64,000 bases of DNA from Gibbula magus (GCA_936450465.1 CAKZFU010000096.1:1-64000), one strand, 5' to 3'. Counted from the stretch's first letter, positions 24,641 to 39,050 are shown. The notes: generated from the sequence alone by a model not told the origin. Numbers and translations are program-made.

Positions 24641-27600
24641 ATCAAAAGTTGTCTAGGCCAAAGTCACCTTTTGGCCCATTTTTGGGCATGAGCTTAACGG
24701 CACGGGTTGCCGATAAGACGGCAACCGATTCCAAAAGTGAATGCGTCTATGCGACCGGCAGGATGTGAGCTTCCATAGGAGACCATCAAAAGTTGTCTAG
24801 GCCAAAGTGACTTTTGGCCCAAAATTGGGCCTACAGGAATGACTATAACGGCACGGTTTGCCCATAAGACGGTCACCGATTCCAAAAGTGAACGCGTCTA
24901 TGCGACCGACAGGATGAGACCTTCCATAGGAGACCATCAAAAGTTGTCTAGGCCAAAGTCACCTTTTGGCCCATTTTTGGGCATGAGCTTAACGGCACGG
25001 GTTGCCGATAAGACGGCAACCGATTCCAAAAGTGAATGCGTCTATGCGACCGGCAGGATGTGAGCTTCCATAGGAGACCATCAAAAGTTGTCTAGGCCAA
25101 AGTGACTTTTGGCCCAAAATTGGGCCTACAGGAATGACTATAACGGCACGGTTTGCCCATAAGACGGTCACCGATTCCAAAAGTGAACGCGTCTATGCGA
25201 CCGACAGGATGAGACCTTCCATAGGAGACCATCAAAAGTTGTCTAGGCCAAAGTCACCTTTTGGCCCATTTTTGGGCATGAGCTTAACGGCACGGGTTGC
25301 CGATAAGACGGCAACCGATTCCAAAAGTGAATGCGTCTATGCGACCGGCAGGATGTGAGCTTCCATAGGAGACCATCAAAAGTTGTCTAGGCCAAAGTGA
25401 CTTTTGGCCCAAAATTGGGCCTACAGGAATGACTATAACGGCACGGTTTGCCCATAAGACGGTCACCGATTCCAAAAGTGAACGCGTCTATGCGACCGAC
25501 AGGATGAGACCTTCCATAGGAGACCATCAAAAGTTGTCTAGGCCAAAGTCACCTTTTGGCCCATTTTTGGGCATGAGCTTAACGGCACGGGTTGCCGATA
25601 AGACGGCAACCGATTCCAAAAGTGAATGCGTCTATGCGACCGGCAGGATGTGAGCTTCCATAGGAGACCATCAAAAGTTGTCTAGGCCAAAGTGACTTTT
25701 GGCCCAAAATTGGGCCTACAGGAATGACTATAACGGCACGGTTTGCCCATAAGACGGTCACCGATTCCAAAAGTGAACGCGTCTATGCGACCGACAGGAT
25801 TAGACCTTCCATAGGAGACCATCAAAAGTTGTCTAGGCCAAAGTCACCTTTTGGCCCATTTTTGGGCATGAGCTTAACGGCACGGGTTGCCGATAAGACG
25901 GCAACCGATTCCAAAAGTGAATGCGTCTATGCGACCGGCAGGATGTGAGCTTCCATAGGAGACCATCAAAAGTTGTCTAGGCCAACGTGACTTTTGGCCC
26001 AAAATTGGGCCTACAGGAATGACTATCACGGCACGGTTTGCCCATAAGACGGTCACCGATTCCAAAAGTGAACGCGTCTATGCGACCGACAGGATGAGAC
26101 CTTCCATAGGAGACCATCAAAAGTTGTCTAGGCTAAAGTCACCTTTTGGCCCATTTTTGGGCATGAGCTTAACGGCACGGGTTGCCGATAAGACGGCAAC
26201 CGATTCCAAAAGTGAATGCGTCAATGCGACCGGCAGGATGTGAGCTTCCATAGGAGACCATCAAAAGTTGTCTAGGCCAAAGTGACTTTTGGCCCAAAAT
26301 TGGGCCTACAGGAATGACTATAACGGCACGGTTTGCCCATAAGACGGTCACCGATTCCAAAAGTGAACGCGTCTATGCGACCGACAGGATGAGACCTTCC
26401 ATAGGAGACCATCAAAAGTTGTCTAGGCCAAAGTCACCTTTTGGCCCATTTTTGGGCATGAGCTTAACGGCACGGGTTGCCGATAAGACGGCAACCGATT
26501 CCAAAAGTGAATGCGTCTATGCGACCGGCAGGATGTGAGCTTCCATAGGAGACCATCAAAAGTTGTCTAGGCCAAAGTGACTTTTGGCCCAAAATTGGGC
26601 CTACAGGAATGACTATAACGGCACGGTTTGCCCATAAGACGGTCACCGATTCCAAAAGTGAACGCGTCTATGCGACCGACAGGATGAGACCTTCCATAGG
26701 AGACCATCAAAAGTTGTCTAGGCCAAAGTCACCTTTTGGCCCATTTTTGGGCATGAGCTTAACGGCACGGGTTGCCGATAAGACGGCAACCGATTCCAAA
26801 AGTGAATGCGTCTATGCGACCGGCAGGATGTGAGCTTCCATAGGAGACCATCAAAAGTTGTCTAGGCCAAAGTGACTTTTGGCCCAAAATTGGGCCTACA
26901 GGAATGACTATAACGGCACGGTTTGCCCATAAGACGGTCACCGATTCCAAAAGTGAACGCGTCTATGCGACCGACAGGATGAGACCTTCCATAGGAGACC
27001 ATCAAAAGTTGTCTAGGCCAAAGTCACCTTTTGGCCCATTTTTGGGCATGAGCTTAACGGCACGGGTTGCCGATAAGACGGCAACCGATTCCAAAAGTGA
27101 ATGCGTCTATGCGACCGGCAGGATGTGAGCTTCCATAGGAGACCATCAAAAGTTGTCTAGGCCAAAGTGACTTTTGGCCCAAAATTGGGCCTACAGGAAT
27201 GACTATAACGGCACGGTTTGCCCATAAGACGGTCACCGATTCCAAAAGTGAACGCGTCTATGCGACCGACAGGATGAGACCTTCCATAGGAGACCATCAA
27301 AAGTTGTCTAGGCCAAAGTCACCTTTTGGCCCATTTTTGGGCATGAGCTTAACGGCACGGGTTGCCGATAAGACGGCAACCGATTCCAAAAGTGAATGCG
27401 TCTATGCGACCGGCAGGATGTGAGCTTCCATAGGAGACCATCAAAAGTTGTCTAGGCCAAAGTGACTTTTGGCCCAAAATTGGGCCTACAGGAATGACTA
27501 TAACGGCACGGTTTGCCCATAAGACGGTCACCGATTCCAAAAGTGAACGCGTCTATGCGACCGACAGGATGAGACCTTCCATAGGAGACCATCAAAAGTT

Positions 27601-28355
27601 GTCTAGGCCAAAGTCACCTTTTGGCCCATTTTTGGGCATGAGCTTAACGGCACGGGTTGCCGATAAGACGGCAACCGATTCCAAAAGTGAATGCGTCTAT
27701 GCGACCGGCAGGATGTGAGCTTCCATAGGAGACCATCAAAAGTTGTCTAGGCCAAAGTGACTTTTGGCCCAAAATTGGGCCTACAGGAATGACTATAACG
27801 GCACGGTTTGCCCATAAGACGGTCACCGATTCCAAAAGTGAACGCGTCTATGCGACCGACAGGATGAGACCTTCCATAGGAGACCATCAAAAGTTGTCTA
27901 GGCCAAAGTCACCTTTTGGCCCATTTTTGGGCATGAGCTTAACGGCACGGGTTGCCGATAAGACGGCAACCGATTCCAAAAGTGAATGCGTCTATGCGAC
28001 CGGCAGGATGTGAGCTTCCATAGGAGACCATCAAAAGTTGTCTAGGCCAAAGTGACTTTTGGCCCAAAATTGGGCCTACAGGAATGACTATAACGGCACG
28101 GTTTGCCCATAAGACGGTCACCGATTCCAAAAGTGAACGCGTCTATGCGACCGACAGGATGAGACCTTCCATAGGAGACCATCAAAAGTTGTCTAGGCCA
28201 AAGTCACCTTTTGGCCCATTTTTGGGCATGAGCTTAACGGCACGGGTTGCCGATAAGACGGCAACCGATTCCAAAAGTGAATGCGTCTATGCGACCGGCA
28301 GGATGTGAGCTTCCATAGGAGACCATCAAAAGTTGTCTAGGCCAAAGTGACTTTT

Positions 28356-28658
28356 GGCCCAAAATTGGGCCTACAGGAATGACTATAACGGCACGGTTTG
28401 CCCATAAGACGGTCACCGATTCCAAAAGTGAACGCGTCTATGCGACCGACAGGATGAGACCTTCCATAGGAGACCATCAAAAGTTGTCTAGGCCAAAGTG
28501 ACTTTTGGCCCAAAATTGGGCCTACAGGAATGACTATAACGGCACGGTTTGCCCATAAGACGGTCACCGATTCCAAAAGTGAACGCGTCTATGCGACCGA
28601 CAGGATGAGACCTTCCATAGGAGACCATCAAAAGTTGTCTAGGCCAAAGTCACCTTTT
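28356..28658. repeat. B-B join (extra B monomer), 28.5 kb
   Basis: B (28356-28506) is followed by B (28507-28658). It lies 6360 bp after the join at 22147 and is followed by a foldback at the same distance, so it is a copy of that join. Confidence 0.95.
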
Positions 28659-28927
28659 GGCCCATTTTTGGGCATGAGCTTAACGGCACGGGTTGCCGAT
28701 AAGACGGCAACCGATTCCAAAAGTGAATGCGTCTATGCGACCGGCAGGATGTGAGCTTCCATAGGAGACCATCAAAAGTTGTCTAGGCCAAAGTGACTTT
28801 TGGCCCAAAATTGGGCCTACAGGAATGACTATAACGGCACGGTTTGCCCATAAGACGGTCACCGATTCCAAAAGTGAACACGTCTATGCGACCGACAGGA
28901 TGAGACCTTCCATAGGAGACCATCAAA

Positions 28928-28991
28928 AGTTGTCTAGGCCAAAAGGTGACTTTGGCCTAGACAACTAAGCTCATTTTTGGGCATGAGCTTA
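28928..28991. repeat. Double foldback junction, copy 4
   Basis: Fourth copy of the 64-bp double hairpin, between B and A. The B before it carries GAACACGTC (A at 28880), which the corresponding B at 22518 lacks; that B instead carries GATTATAACGG near 22468. Point changes have therefore accumulated since the duplication. Confidence 0.93.
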
Positions 28992-31900
28992 ACGGCACGG
29001 GTTGCCGATAAGACGGCAACCGATTCCAAAAGTGAATGCGTCTATGCGACCGGCAGGATGTGAGCTTCCATAGGAGACCATCAAAAGTTGTCTAGGCCAA
29101 AGTGACTTTTGGCCCAAAATTGGGCCTACAGGAATGACTATAACGGCACGGTTTGCCCATAAGACGGTCACCGATTCCAAAAGTGGACGCGTCTATGCGA
29201 CCGACAGGATGAGACCTTCCATAGGAGACCATCAAAAGTTGTCTAGGCCAAAGTCACCTTTTGGCCCATTTTTGGGCATGAGCTTAACGGCACGGGTTGC
29301 CGATAAGACGGCAACCGATTCCAAAAGTGAATGCGTCTATGCGACCGGCAGGATGTGAGCTTCCATAGGAGACCATCAAAAGTTGTCTAGGCCAAAGTGA
29401 CTTTTGGCCCAAAATTGGGCCTACAGGAATGACTATAACGGCACGGTTTGCCCATAAGACGGTCACCGATTCCAAAAGTGAACGCGTCTATGCGACCGAC
29501 AGGATGAGACCTTCCATAGGAGACCATCAAAAGTTGTCTAGGCCAAAGTCACCTTTTGGCCCATTTTTGGGCATGAGCTTAACGGCACGGGTTGCCGATA
29601 AGACGGCAACCGTTTCCAAAAGTGAATGCGTCTATGCGACCGGAAGAATATGAGCTTCCATGGGAGACCATCAAAAGTTGTCTAGGCCAAAGTGACTTTT
29701 GGCCCAAAATTGGGCCTACAGGAATGACTATAACGGCACGGTTTGCCCATAAGACGGTCACCGATTCCAAAAGTGAACGCGTCTATGCGACCGACAGGAT
29801 GAGACCTTCCATAGGAGACCATCAAAAGTTGTCTAGGCCAAAGTCACCTTTTGGCCCATTTTTGGGCATGAGCTTAACGGCACGGGTTGCCGATAAGACG
29901 GCAACCGATTCCAAAAGTGAATGCGTCTATGCTACCGGCAGGATGTGAGCTTCCATAGGAGACCATCAAAAGTTGTCTAGGCCAAAGTGACTTTTGGCCC
30001 AAAATTGGGCCTACAGGAATGACTATAACGGCACGGTTTGCCCATAAGACGGTCACCGATTCCAAAAGTGAACGCGTCTATGCGACCGACAGGATAAGAC
30101 CTTCCATAGGAGACCATCAAAAGTTGTCTAGGCCAAAGTCACCTTTTGGCCCATTTTTGGGCATGAGCTTAACGGCACGGGTTGCCGATAAGACGGCAAC
30201 CGATTCCAAAAGTGAATGCGTCTATGCGACCGGCAGGATGTGAGCTTCCATAGGAGACCATCAAAAGTTGTCTAGGCCAAAGTGACTTTTGGCCCAAAAT
30301 TGGGCCTACAGGAATGACTATAACGGCACGGTTTGCCCATAAGACGGTCACCGATTCCAAAAGTGAACGCGTCTATGCGACCGACAGGATGAGACCTTCC
30401 ATAGGAGACCATCAAAAGTTGTCTAGGCCAAAGTCACCTTTTGGCCCATTTTTGGGCATGAGCTTAACGGCACGGGTTGCCGATAAGACGGCAACCGATT
30501 CCAAAAGTGAATGCGTCTATGCGACCGGCAGGATGTGAGCTTCCATAGGAGACCATCAAAAGTTGTCTAGGCCAAAGTGACTTTTGGCCCAAAATTGGGC
30601 CTACAGGAATGACTATAACGGCACGGTTTGCCCATAAGACGGTCACCGATTCCAAAAGTGAACGCGTCTATGCGACCGACAGGATGAGACCTTCCATAGG
30701 AGACCATCAAAAGTTGTCTAGGCCAAAGTCACCTTTTGGCCCATTTTTGGGCATGAGCTTAACGGCACGGGTTGCCGATAAGACGGCAACCGATTCCAAT
30801 AGTGAATGCGTCTATGCGACCGGCAGGATGTGAGCTTCCATAGGAGACCATCAAAAGTTGTCTAGGCCAAAGTGACTTTTGGCCCAAAATTGGGCCTACA
30901 GGAATGACTATAACGGCACGGTTTGCCCATAAGACGGTCACCGATTCCAAAAGTGAACGCGTCTATGCGACCGACAGGATGAGACCTTCCATAGGAGACC
31001 ATCAAAAGTTGTCTAGGCCAAAGTCACCTTTTGGCCCATTTTTGGGCATGAGCTTAACGGCACGGGTTGCCGATAAGACGGCAACCGTTTCCAAAAGTGA
31101 ATGCGTCTATGCGACCGGCAGGATGTGAGCTTCCATGGGAGACCATCAAAAGTTGTCTAGGCCAAAGTGACTTTTGGCCCAAAATTGGGCCTACAGGAAT
31201 GACTATAACGGCACGGTTTGCCCATAAGACGGTCACCGATTCCAAAAGTGAACGCGTCTATGCGACCGACAGGATGAGACCTTCCATAGGTGACCATCAA
31301 AAGTTGTCTAGGCCAAAGTCACCTTTTGGCCCATTTTTGGGCATGAGCTTAACGGCACGGGTTGCCGATAAGACGGCAACCGATTCCAAAAGTGAATGCG
31401 TCTATGCGACCGGCAGGATGTGAGCTTCCATAGGAGACCATCAAAAGTTGTCTAGGCCAAAGTGACTTTTGGCCCAAAATTGGGCCTACAGGAATGACTA
31501 TAACGGCACGGTTTGCCCATAAGACGGTCACCGATTCCAAAAGTGAACGCGTCTATGCGACCGACAGGATGAGACCTTCCATAGGAGACCATCAAAAGTT
31601 GTCTAGGCCAAAGTCACCTTTTGGCCCATTTTTGGGCATGAGCTTAACGGCACGGGTTGCCGATAAGACGGCAACCGATTCCAAAAGTGAATGCGTCTAT
31701 GCGACCGGCAGGATGTGAGCTTCCATAGGAGACCATCAAAAGTTGTCTAGGCCAAAGTGACTTTTGGCCCAAAATTGGGCCTACAGGAATGACTATAACG
31801 GCACGGTTTGCCCATAAGACGGTCACCGATTCCAAAAGTGAACGCGTCTATGCGACCGACAGGATGAGACCTTCCATAGGAGACCATCAAAAGTTGTCTA

Positions 31901-32083
31901 GGCCAAAGTCACCTTTTGGCCCATTTTTGGGCATGAGCTTAACGGCACGGGTTGCCGATAAGACGGCAACCGATTCCAAAAGTGAATGCGTCTATGGGAC
32001 CGGCAGGATGTGAGCTTCCATAGGAGACCATCAAAAGTTGTCTAGGCCAAAGTGACTTTTGGCCCAAAATTGGGCCTACTGGA

Positions 32084-33087
32084 ATGACTATAACGGCACG
32101 GTTTGCCCATAAGACGGTCACCGATTCCAAAAGTGAACGCGTCTATGCGACCGACAGGATGAGACCTTCCATAGGAGACCATCAAAAGATGTCTAGGCCA
32201 AAGTCACCTTTTGGCCCATTTTTGGGCATGAGCTTAACGGCACGGGTTGCCGATAAGACGGCAACCGATTCCAAAAGTGAATGCGTCTATGCGACCGGCA
32301 GGATGTGAGCTTCCATAGGAGACCATCAAAAGTTGTCTAGGCCAAAGTGACTTTTGGCCCAAAATTGGGCCTACAGGAATGACTATAACGGCACGGTTTG
32401 CCCATAAGACGGTCACCGATTCCAAAAGTGAACGCGTCTATGCGACCGACAGGATTAGACCTCCATAGGAGACCATCAAAAGTTGTCTAGGCCAAAGTCA
32501 CCTTTTGGCCCATTTTTGGGCATGAGCTTAACGGCACGGGTTGCCGATAAGACGGCAACCGATTCCAAAAGTGAATGCGTCTATGCGACCGGCAGGATGT
32601 GAGCTTCCATAGGAGACCATCAAAAGTTGTCTAGGCCAAAGTGACTTTTGGCCCAAAATTGGGCCTACAGGAATGACTATCACGGCACGGTTTGCCCATA
32701 AGACGGTCACCGATTCCAAAAGTGAACGCGTCTATGCGACCGACAGGATGAGACCTTCCATAGGAGACCATCAAAAGTTGTCTAGGCCAAAGTCACCTTT
32801 TGGCCCATTTTTGGGCATGAGCTTAACGGCACGGGTTGCCGATAAGACGGCAACCGATTCCAAAAGTGAATGCGTCTATGCGACCGGCAGGATGTGAGCT
32901 TCCATAGGAGACCATAAAAAATTGTCTAGGCCAAAGTGACTTTTGGCCCAAAATTGGGCCTACAGGAATGACTATAACGGCACGGTTTGCCCATAAGAAG
33001 GTCACCGATTCCAAAAGTGAACGCGTCTATGCGACCGACAGGATGAGACCTTCCATAGGAGACCATCAAAAGATGTCTAGGCCAAAG
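32084..33087. repeat. Short three-dimer repeat with AAGATGTC variant
   Basis: CAAAAGATGTCTAGG (T to A in the shared core) occurs in B monomers at 32189 and 33073, 884 bp apart, which is three dimers minus the deletion at 32461. CAAAAATTGTC variants at about 32917, 33215 and 34251 affect the same short core segment, so this patch of the core is locally variable. Confidence 0.7.
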
Positions 33088-33262
33088 TCACCTTTTGGCC
33101 CATTTTTGGGCATGAGCTTAACGGCACGGGTTGCCGATAAGACGGCAACCGATTCCAAAAGTGAATGCGTCTATGCGACCGGCAGGATGTGAGCTTCCAT
33201 AGGAGACCATCAAAAATTGTCTAGGCCAAAGTGACTTTTGGCCCAAAATTGGGCCTACAGGA

Positions 33263-36200
33263 ATGACTATAACGGCACGGTTTGCCCATAAGACGGTCAC
33301 CGATTCCAAAAGTGAACGCGTCTATGCGACCGACAGGATGAGACCTTCCATAGGAGACCATCAAAAGTTGTCTAGGCCAAAGTCACCTTTTGGCCCATTT
33401 TTGGGCATGAGCTTAACGGCACGGGTTGCCGATAAGACGGCAACCGATTCCAAAAGTGAATGCGTCTATGCGACCGGCAGGATGTGAGCTTCCATAGGAG
33501 ACCATCAAAAGTTGTCTAGGCCAAAGTGACTTTTGGCCCAAAATTGGGCCTACAGGAATGACTATAACGGCACGGTTTGCCCATAAGACGGTCACCGATT
33601 CCAAAAGTGAACGCGTCTATGCGACCGACAGGATGAGACCTTCCATAGGAGACCATCAAAAGTTGTCTAGGCCAAAGTCACCTTTTGGCCCATTTTTGGG
33701 CATGAGCTTAACGGCACGGGTTGCCGATAAGACGGCAACCGATTCCAAAAGTGAATGCGTCTATGCGACCGGCAGGATGTGAGCTTCCATAGGAGACCAT
33801 CAAAAGTTGTCTAGGCCAAAGTGACTTTTGGCCCAAAATTGGGCCTACAGGAATGACTATAACGGCACGGTTTGCCCATAAGACGGTCACCGATTCCAAA
33901 AGTGAACGCGTCTATGCGACCGACAGGATGAGACCTTCCATAGGAGACCATCAAAAGTTGTCTAGGCCAAAGTCACCTTTTGGCCCATTTTTGGGCATGA
34001 GCTTAACGGCACGGGTTGCCGATAAGACGGCAACCGATTCCAAAAGTGAATGCGTCTATGCGACCGGCAGGATGTGAGCTTCCATAGGAGACCATCAAAA
34101 GTTGTCTAGGCCAAAGTGACTTTTGGCCCAAAATTGGGCCTACAGGAATGACTATAACGGCACGGTTTGCCCATAAGACGGTCACCGATTCCAAAAGTGA
34201 ACGCGTCTATGCGACCGACAGGATGAGACCTTCCATAGGAGACCATCAAAAATTGTCTAGGCCAAAGTCACCTTTTGGCCCATTTTTGGGCATGAGCTTA
34301 ACGGCACGGGTTGCCGATAAGACGGCAACCGATTCCAAAAGTGAATGCGTCTATGCGACCGGCAGGATGTGAGCTTCCATAGGAGACCATCAAAAGTTGT
34401 CTAGGCCAAAGTGACTTTTGGCCCAAAATTGGGCCTACAGGAATGACTATAACGGCACGGTTTGCCCATAAGACGGTCACCGATTCCAAAAGTGAACGCG
34501 TCTATGCGACCGACAGGATGAGACCTTCCATAGGAGACCATCAAAAGTTGTCTAGGCCAAAGTCACCTTTTGGCCCATTTTTGGGCATGAGCTTAACGGC
34601 ACGGGTTGCCGATAAGACGGCAACCGATTCCAAAAGTGAATGCGTCTATGCGACCGGCAGGATGTGAGCTTCCATAGGAGACCATCAAAAGTTGTCTAGG
34701 CCAAAGTGACTTTTGGCCCAAAATTGGGCCTACAGGAATGACTATAACGGCACGGTTTGCCCATAAGACGGTCACCGATTCCAAAAGTGAACGCGTCTAT
34801 GCGACCGACAGGATGAGACCTTCCATAGGAGACCATCAAAAGTTGTCTAGGCCAAAGTCACCTTTTGGCCCATTTTTGGGCATGAGCTTAACGGCACGGG
34901 TTGCCGATAAGACGGCAACCGATTCCAAAAGTGAATGCGTCTATGCGACCGGCAGGATGTGAGCTTCCATAGGAGACCATCAAAAGTTGTCTAGGCCAAA
35001 GTGACTTTTGGCCCAAAATTGGGCCTACAGGAATGACTATAACGGCACGGTTTGCCCATAAGACGGTCACCGATTCCAAAAGTGAACGCGTCTATGCGAC
35101 CGACAGGATGAGACCTTCCATAGGAGACCATCAAAAGTTGTCTAGGCCAAAGTCACCTTTTGGCCCATTTTTGGGCATGAGCTTAACGGCACGGGTTGCC
35201 GATAAGACGGCAACCGATTCCAAAAGTGAATGCGTCTATGCGACCGGCAGGATGTGAGCTTCCATAGGAGACCATCAAAAGTTGTCTAGGCCAAAGTGAC
35301 TTTTGGCCCAAAATTGGGCCTACAGGAATGACTATAACGGCACGGTTTGCCCATAAGACGGTCACCGATTCCAAAAGTGAACGCGTCTATGCGACCGACA
35401 GGATGAGACCTTCCATAGGAGACCATCAAAAGTTGTCTAGGCCAAAGTCACCTTTTGGCCCATTTTTGGGCATGAGCTTAACGGCACGGGTTGCCGATAA
35501 GACGGCAACCGATTCCAAAAGTGAATGCGTCTATGCGACCGGCAGGATGTGAGCTTCCATAGGAGACCATCAAAAGTTGTCTAGGCCAAAGTGACTTTTG
35601 GCCCAAAATTGGGCCTACAGGAATGACTATAACGGCACGGTTTGCCCATAAGACGGTCACCGATTCCAAAAGTGAACGCGTCTATGCGACCGACAGGATG
35701 AGACCTTCCATAGGAGACCATCAAAAGTTGTCTAGGCCAAAGTCACCTTTTGGCCCATTTTTGGGCATGAGCTTAACGGCACGGGTTGCCGATAAGACGG
35801 CAACCGATTCCAAAAGTGAATGCGTCTATGCGACCGGCAGGATGTGAGCTTCCATAGGAGACCATCAAAAGTTGTCTAGGCCAAAGTGACTTTTGGCCCA
35901 AAATTGGGCCTACAGGAATGACTATAACGGCACGGTTTGCCCATAAGACGGTCACCGATTCCAAAAGTGAACGCGTCTATGCGACCGACAGGATGAGACC
36001 TTCCATAGGAGACCATCAAAAGTTGTCTAGGCCAAAGTCACCTTTTGGCCCATTTTTGGGCATGAGCTTAACGGCACGGGTTGCCGATAAGACGGCAACC
36101 GATTCCAAAAGTGAATGCGTCTATGCGACCGGCAGGATGTGAGCTTCCATAGGAGACCATCAAAAGTTGTCTAGGCCAAAGTGACTTTTGGCCCAAAATT

Positions 36201-39050
36201 GGGCCTACAGGAATGACTATAACGGCACGGTTTGCCCATAAGACGGTCACCGATTCCAAAAGTGAACGCGTCTATGCGACCGACAGGATGAGACCTTCCA
36301 TAGGAGACCATCAAAAGTTGTCTAGGCCAAAGTCACCTTTTGGCCCATTTTTGGGCATGAGCTTAACGGCACGGGTTGCCGATAAGACGGCAACCGATTC
36401 CAAAAGTGAATGCGTCTATGCGACCGGCAGGATGTGAGCTTCCATAGGAGACCATCAAAAGTTGTCTAGGCCAAAGTGACTTTTGGCCCAAAATTGGGCC
36501 TACAGGAATGACTATAACGGCACGGTTTGCCCATAAGACGGTCACCGATTCCAAAAGTGAACGCGTCTATGCGACCGACAGGATGAGACCTTCCATAGGA
36601 GACCATCAAAAGTTGTCTAGGCCAAAGTCACCTTTTGGCCCATTTTTGGGCATGAGCTTAACGGCACGGGTTGCCGATAAGACGGCAACCGATTCCAAAA
36701 GTGAATGCGTCTATGCGACCGGCAGGATGTGAGCTTCCATAGGAGACCATCAAAAGTTGTCTAGGCCAAAGTGACTTTTGGCCCAAAATTGGGCCTACAG
36801 GAATGACTATAACGGCACGGTTTGCCCATAAGACGGTCACCGATTCCAAAAGTGAACGCGTCTATGCGACCGACAGGATGAGACCTTCCATAGGAGACCA
36901 TCAAAAGTTGTCTAGGCCAAAGTCACCTTTTGGCCCATTTTTGGGCATGAGCTTAACGGCACGGGTTGCCGATAAGACGGCAACCGATTCCAAAAGTGAA
37001 TGCGTCTATGCGACCGGCAGGATGTGAGCTTCCATAGGAGACCATCAAAAGTTGTCTAGGCCAAAGTGACTTTTGGCCCAAAATTGGGCCTACAGGAATG
37101 ACTATAACGGCACGGTTTGCCCATAAGACGGTCACCAATTCCAAAAGTGAACACGTCTATGCGACCGACAGGATGAGACCTTCCATAGGAGACCATCAAA
37201 AGTTGTCTAGGCCAAAGTCACCTTTTGGCCCATTTTTGGGCATGAGCTTAACGGCACGGGTTGCCGATAAGACGGCAACCGATTCCAAAAGTGAATGCGT
37301 CTATGCGACCGGCAGGATGTGAGCTTCCATAGGAGACCATCAAAAGTTGTCTAGGCCAAAGTGACTTTTGGCCCAAAATTGGGCCTACAGGAATGACTAT
37401 AACGGCACGGTTTGCCCATAAGACGGTCACCGATTCCAAAAGTGAACGCGTCTATGCGACCGACAGGATGAGACCTTCCATAGGAGACCATCAAAAGTTG
37501 TCTAGGCCAAAGTCACCTTTTGGCCCATTTTTGGGCATGAGCTTAACGGCACGGGTTGCCGATAAGACGGCAACCGATTCCAAAAGTGAATGCGTCTATG
37601 CGACCGGCAGGATGTGAGCTTCCATAGGAGACCATCAAAAGTTGTCTAGGCCAAAGTGACTTTTGGCCCAAAATTGGGCCTACAGGAATGACTATAACGG
37701 CACGGTTTGCCCATAAGACGGTCACCGATTCCAAAAGTGAACGCGTCTATGCGACCGACAGGATGAGACCTTCCATAGGAGACCATCAAAAGTTGTCTAG
37801 GCCAAAGTCACCTTTTGGCCCATTTTTGGGCATGAGCTTAACGGCACGGGTTGCCGATAAGACGGCAACCGATTCCAAAAGTGAATGCGTCTATGCGACC
37901 GGCAGGATGTGAGCTTCCATAGGAGACCATCAAAAGTTGTCTAGGCCAAAGTGACTTTTGGCCCAAAATTGGGCCTACAGGAATGACTATAACGGCACGG
38001 TTTGCCCATAAGACGGTCACCGATTCCAAAAGTGAACGCGTCTATGCGACCGACAGGATGAGACCTTCCATAGGAGACCATCAAAAGTTGTCTAGGCCAA
38101 AGTCACCTTTTGGCCCATTTTTGGGCATGAGCTTAACGGCACGGGTTGCCGATAAGACGGCAACCGATTCCAAAAGTGAATGCGTCTATGCGACCGGCAG
38201 GATGTGAGCTTCCATAGGAGACCATCAAAAGTTGTCTAGGCCAAAGTGACTTTTGGCCCAAAATTGGGCCTACAGGAATGACTATAACGGCACGGTTTGC
38301 CCATAAGACGGTCACCGATTCCAAAAGTGAACGCGTCTATGCGACCGACAGGATGAGACCTTCCATAGGAGACCATCAAAAGTTGTCTAGGCCAAAGTCA
38401 CCTTTTGGCCCATTTTTGGGCATGAGCTTAACGGCACGGGTTGCCGATAAGACGGCAACCGATTCCAAAAGTGAATGCGTCTATGCGACCGGCAGGATGT
38501 GAGCTTCCATAGGAGACCATCAAAAGTTGTCTAGGCCAAAGTGACTTTTGGCCCAAAATTGGGCCTACAGGAATGACTATAACGGCACGGTTTGCCCATA
38601 AGACGGTCACCGATTCCAAAAGTGAACGCGTCTATGCGACCGACAGGATGAGACCTTCCATAGGAGACCATCAAAAGTTGTCTAGGCCAAAGTCACCTTT
38701 TGGCCCATTTTTGGGCATGAGCTTAACGGCACGGGTTGCCGATAAGACGGCAACCGATTCCAAAAGTGAATGCGTCTATGCGACCGGCAGGATGTGAGCT
38801 TCCATAGGAGACCATCAAAAGTTGTCTAGGCCAAAGTGACTTTTGGCCCAAAATTGGGCCTACAGGAATGACTATAACGGCACGGTTTGCCCATAAGACG
38901 GTCACCGATTCCAAAAGTGAACGCGTCTATGCGACCGACAGGATGAGACCTTCCATAGGAGACCATCAAAAGTTGTCTAGGCCAAAGTCACCTTTTGGCC
39001 CATTTTTGGGCATGAGCTTAACGGCACGGGTTGCCGATAAGACGGCAACC
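33263..39050. repeat. Homogeneous block of dimers (second)
   Basis: About 5.8 kb of regular 295-bp dimers with only a few substitutions noticed: AAATTGTC near 34251, and a B with CACCAATTCC (37137) and GAACACGTC (37153). The spacing is exactly 295 throughout. It is similar in quality to the 4126-10320 block. Confidence 0.85.

Larger units (their letters stand above)
21996..26030. repeat. Large duplicated segment, copy 1 (partner 28356-32684)
   Basis: Paired marks with a 6360-bp offset: B-B join 22147/28507, foldback 22568/28928, A2 variant 23251/29611. After one dimer gained in copy 2, the offset is 6655: GGATAAGACC 23441/30096, CCAATAGTG 24141/30796, CCGTTTCC 24431/31086, AGGTGACC 24636/31291, GGATTAGACC 25801/32456. 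After a 1-bp loss near 32461 it is 6654: ACTATCACGG 26027/32681. Variants past that point (26133, 26223) have no partner. Confidence 0.88.
28356..32684. repeat. Large duplicated segment, copy 2 (partner 21996-26030)
   Basis: Second copy of the segment at 21996-26030. It is one dimer longer: between 29641 and 30096 there is an extra A-B pair, whose A carries TGCTACCGG (29931 onward). A single T is missing near 32461 (AGACCTCCATAGG). Marks are listed with copy 1. Confidence 0.88.
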
